A stretch of 64,000 nt of DNA from Neelides folsomi (lineage: Eukaryota > Arthropoda > Collembola > Neelipleona > Neelidae): NCBI GenBank assembly GCA_034687125.1, contig JAQGBZ010000308.1, positions 1-64,000 of the forward strand, read 5' to 3'. Positions 63,307 through 64,000 of this stretch are shown here, piece after piece. Numbering within the stretch: the first letter of the stretch is position 1; every line of letters starts with the position of its first letter. The notes under the pieces are model-generated. The model saw only the letters and a list, made by a program, of their open reading frames with translations. It searched no databases and had not been told where the DNA came from. Position numbers and translations under genes: made by a program.

Positions 63307-64000
63307 TTACCCAAAAGAAGAAGGTTGAGTTTGTGCAGGTTGTCCTCCAAAAGCACTTGGTTGTTGTTGTTGCTGTTGTGGCTGGCCAAAAGAACCGAAG
63401 GTACTCTGAGGAGCTTGTTGGGAAACAGCTCCAAAAGTAGGAGCACCCTGCGTTGCACTTCCTCCAAAAATTGAACTCCCTCCTCCAAAGGTATTTTGAG
63501 TAGCTCCGGTTTGAAATGCATTTCCACCGAAGACTGAACCGCCACCAAATACTGGCGCATCTTAAGAAATTAACAACCATTGTTTAAATTGAAACAATTG
63601 AAATACTTTAGGCATAGTAAATTAAGTTTTTATTAAAATTACTAGACTGATTAGTAGCAGACTGGTCAAAGGAACCAAATGAACTTTTCTGTGCAATTGC
63701 ACCAAATGTGGCAGTTGATTGCAGAGCAGCAGAACCTCCAAAAATTGACCCACCAGTACTTCCAAATGATGATGAAGCGGGAGCGGCAAATGGGCTTCCT
63801 CCAAATACTGCAGGGGCTCCAAATCCCGAGGACACTTGAGAATTTTGCATAGTCAATTTAATTAATTAGAATTTTTGAAAACATTTTACAAATCTTTTAA
63901 GATTCCTAATAACAACGTAATTCCATACCTGGTTTGGGAGATGTCTGAAAAGACGTTTGACTCTGAAATCCTGTTGATCCACCAGGCGAACCGAAAATCC
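63307..64000 (-). CDS. FG-repeat nucleoporin, C-terminal part (Nup214-like; 5' partial)
   Basis: Minus-strand exons: up to the window edge 64000-63929, then 63834-63643 and 63560-63307 (TAA); phases agree. The translation is dense in xFG repeats: IFGSPGGSTGF, GFGAPAVFGGSPF, GSIFGGSAAL, SSFGSFDQS, APVFGGGSVFGGNAF, NTFGGGSSIFGG, PTFGAVSQQ, ending PAQTQPSSFG with a Gln run. Such FG domains line the nuclear pore and bind transport receptors. FG repeats of the SxFG/FGG type right up to the C-terminus resemble Nup214; Nup98 (GLFG) fits less well, and Nup153 or Nup62-type proteins cannot be excluded without the rest. Most of the gene lies right of the window. FG runs are low-complexity, so exon borders rest on splice sites and phase. 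Confidence 0.75.

Overview
The window looks like AT-rich nuclear DNA of an invertebrate animal, most probably an arthropod. Its genes are split by short GT-AG introns. The Smad4/Medea protein keeps arthropod-like MH1 and MH2 domains, and the gene set (nanos, SV2-like transporter, STT3B, Medea, arrestin-domain protein) is metazoan. I cannot name the species; a crustacean is possible but not shown. All exon joins below were made by eye from splice sites, reading phase and family resemblance.

Layout. 0.5-16.4 kb is gene-dense: an isochorismatase-domain protein (+, 5' end outside the window), dUTPase (-), KTI12 (+), nanos (-) and an 11-exon SV2-like vesicle transporter (-) whose non-coding first exon probably lies near 18.8-19.0 kb. 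dUTPase and KTI12 diverge from a shared 370-bp control region holding a textbook E2F motif. KTI12 and nanos converge on a 128-bp gap with poly(A) signals on both strands. STT3B (+, 13 exons, 21.2-24.6 kb) is complete and has a perfect 29-bp inverted repeat 310 bp upstream. 24.6-38.6 kb is gene-poor: a LINE ORF1 fossil, a tRNA-like SINE-type unit beside an inverted-repeat MITE, one orphan coding-like exon and a candidate untranslated first exon.

38.6-50.9 kb is one long EF-hand calcium-binding protein gene (+, 7 coding exons). Its introns hold a foldback-type DNA element with inverted 16-bp arrays, a second MITE and an eroded C2H2 zinc-finger relic. 52.7-64 kb is gene-dense again: CutC (-), Medea/Smad4 (+), an arrestin-domain protein with a 93-bp TA-flanked MITE in an intron (+), and the C-terminal FG-repeat end of a nucleoporin (-) running off the right edge.

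The genes do not form one pathway; they are independent housekeeping and developmental loci (nucleotide hygiene, tRNA wobble modification, germline translation control, vesicle transport, N-glycosylation, copper handling, BMP/TGF-beta signalling, receptor trafficking, nuclear pore). The most unusual object I found is the foldback-like element at 40.65-41.89 kb. I found no clearly new multi-gene system.
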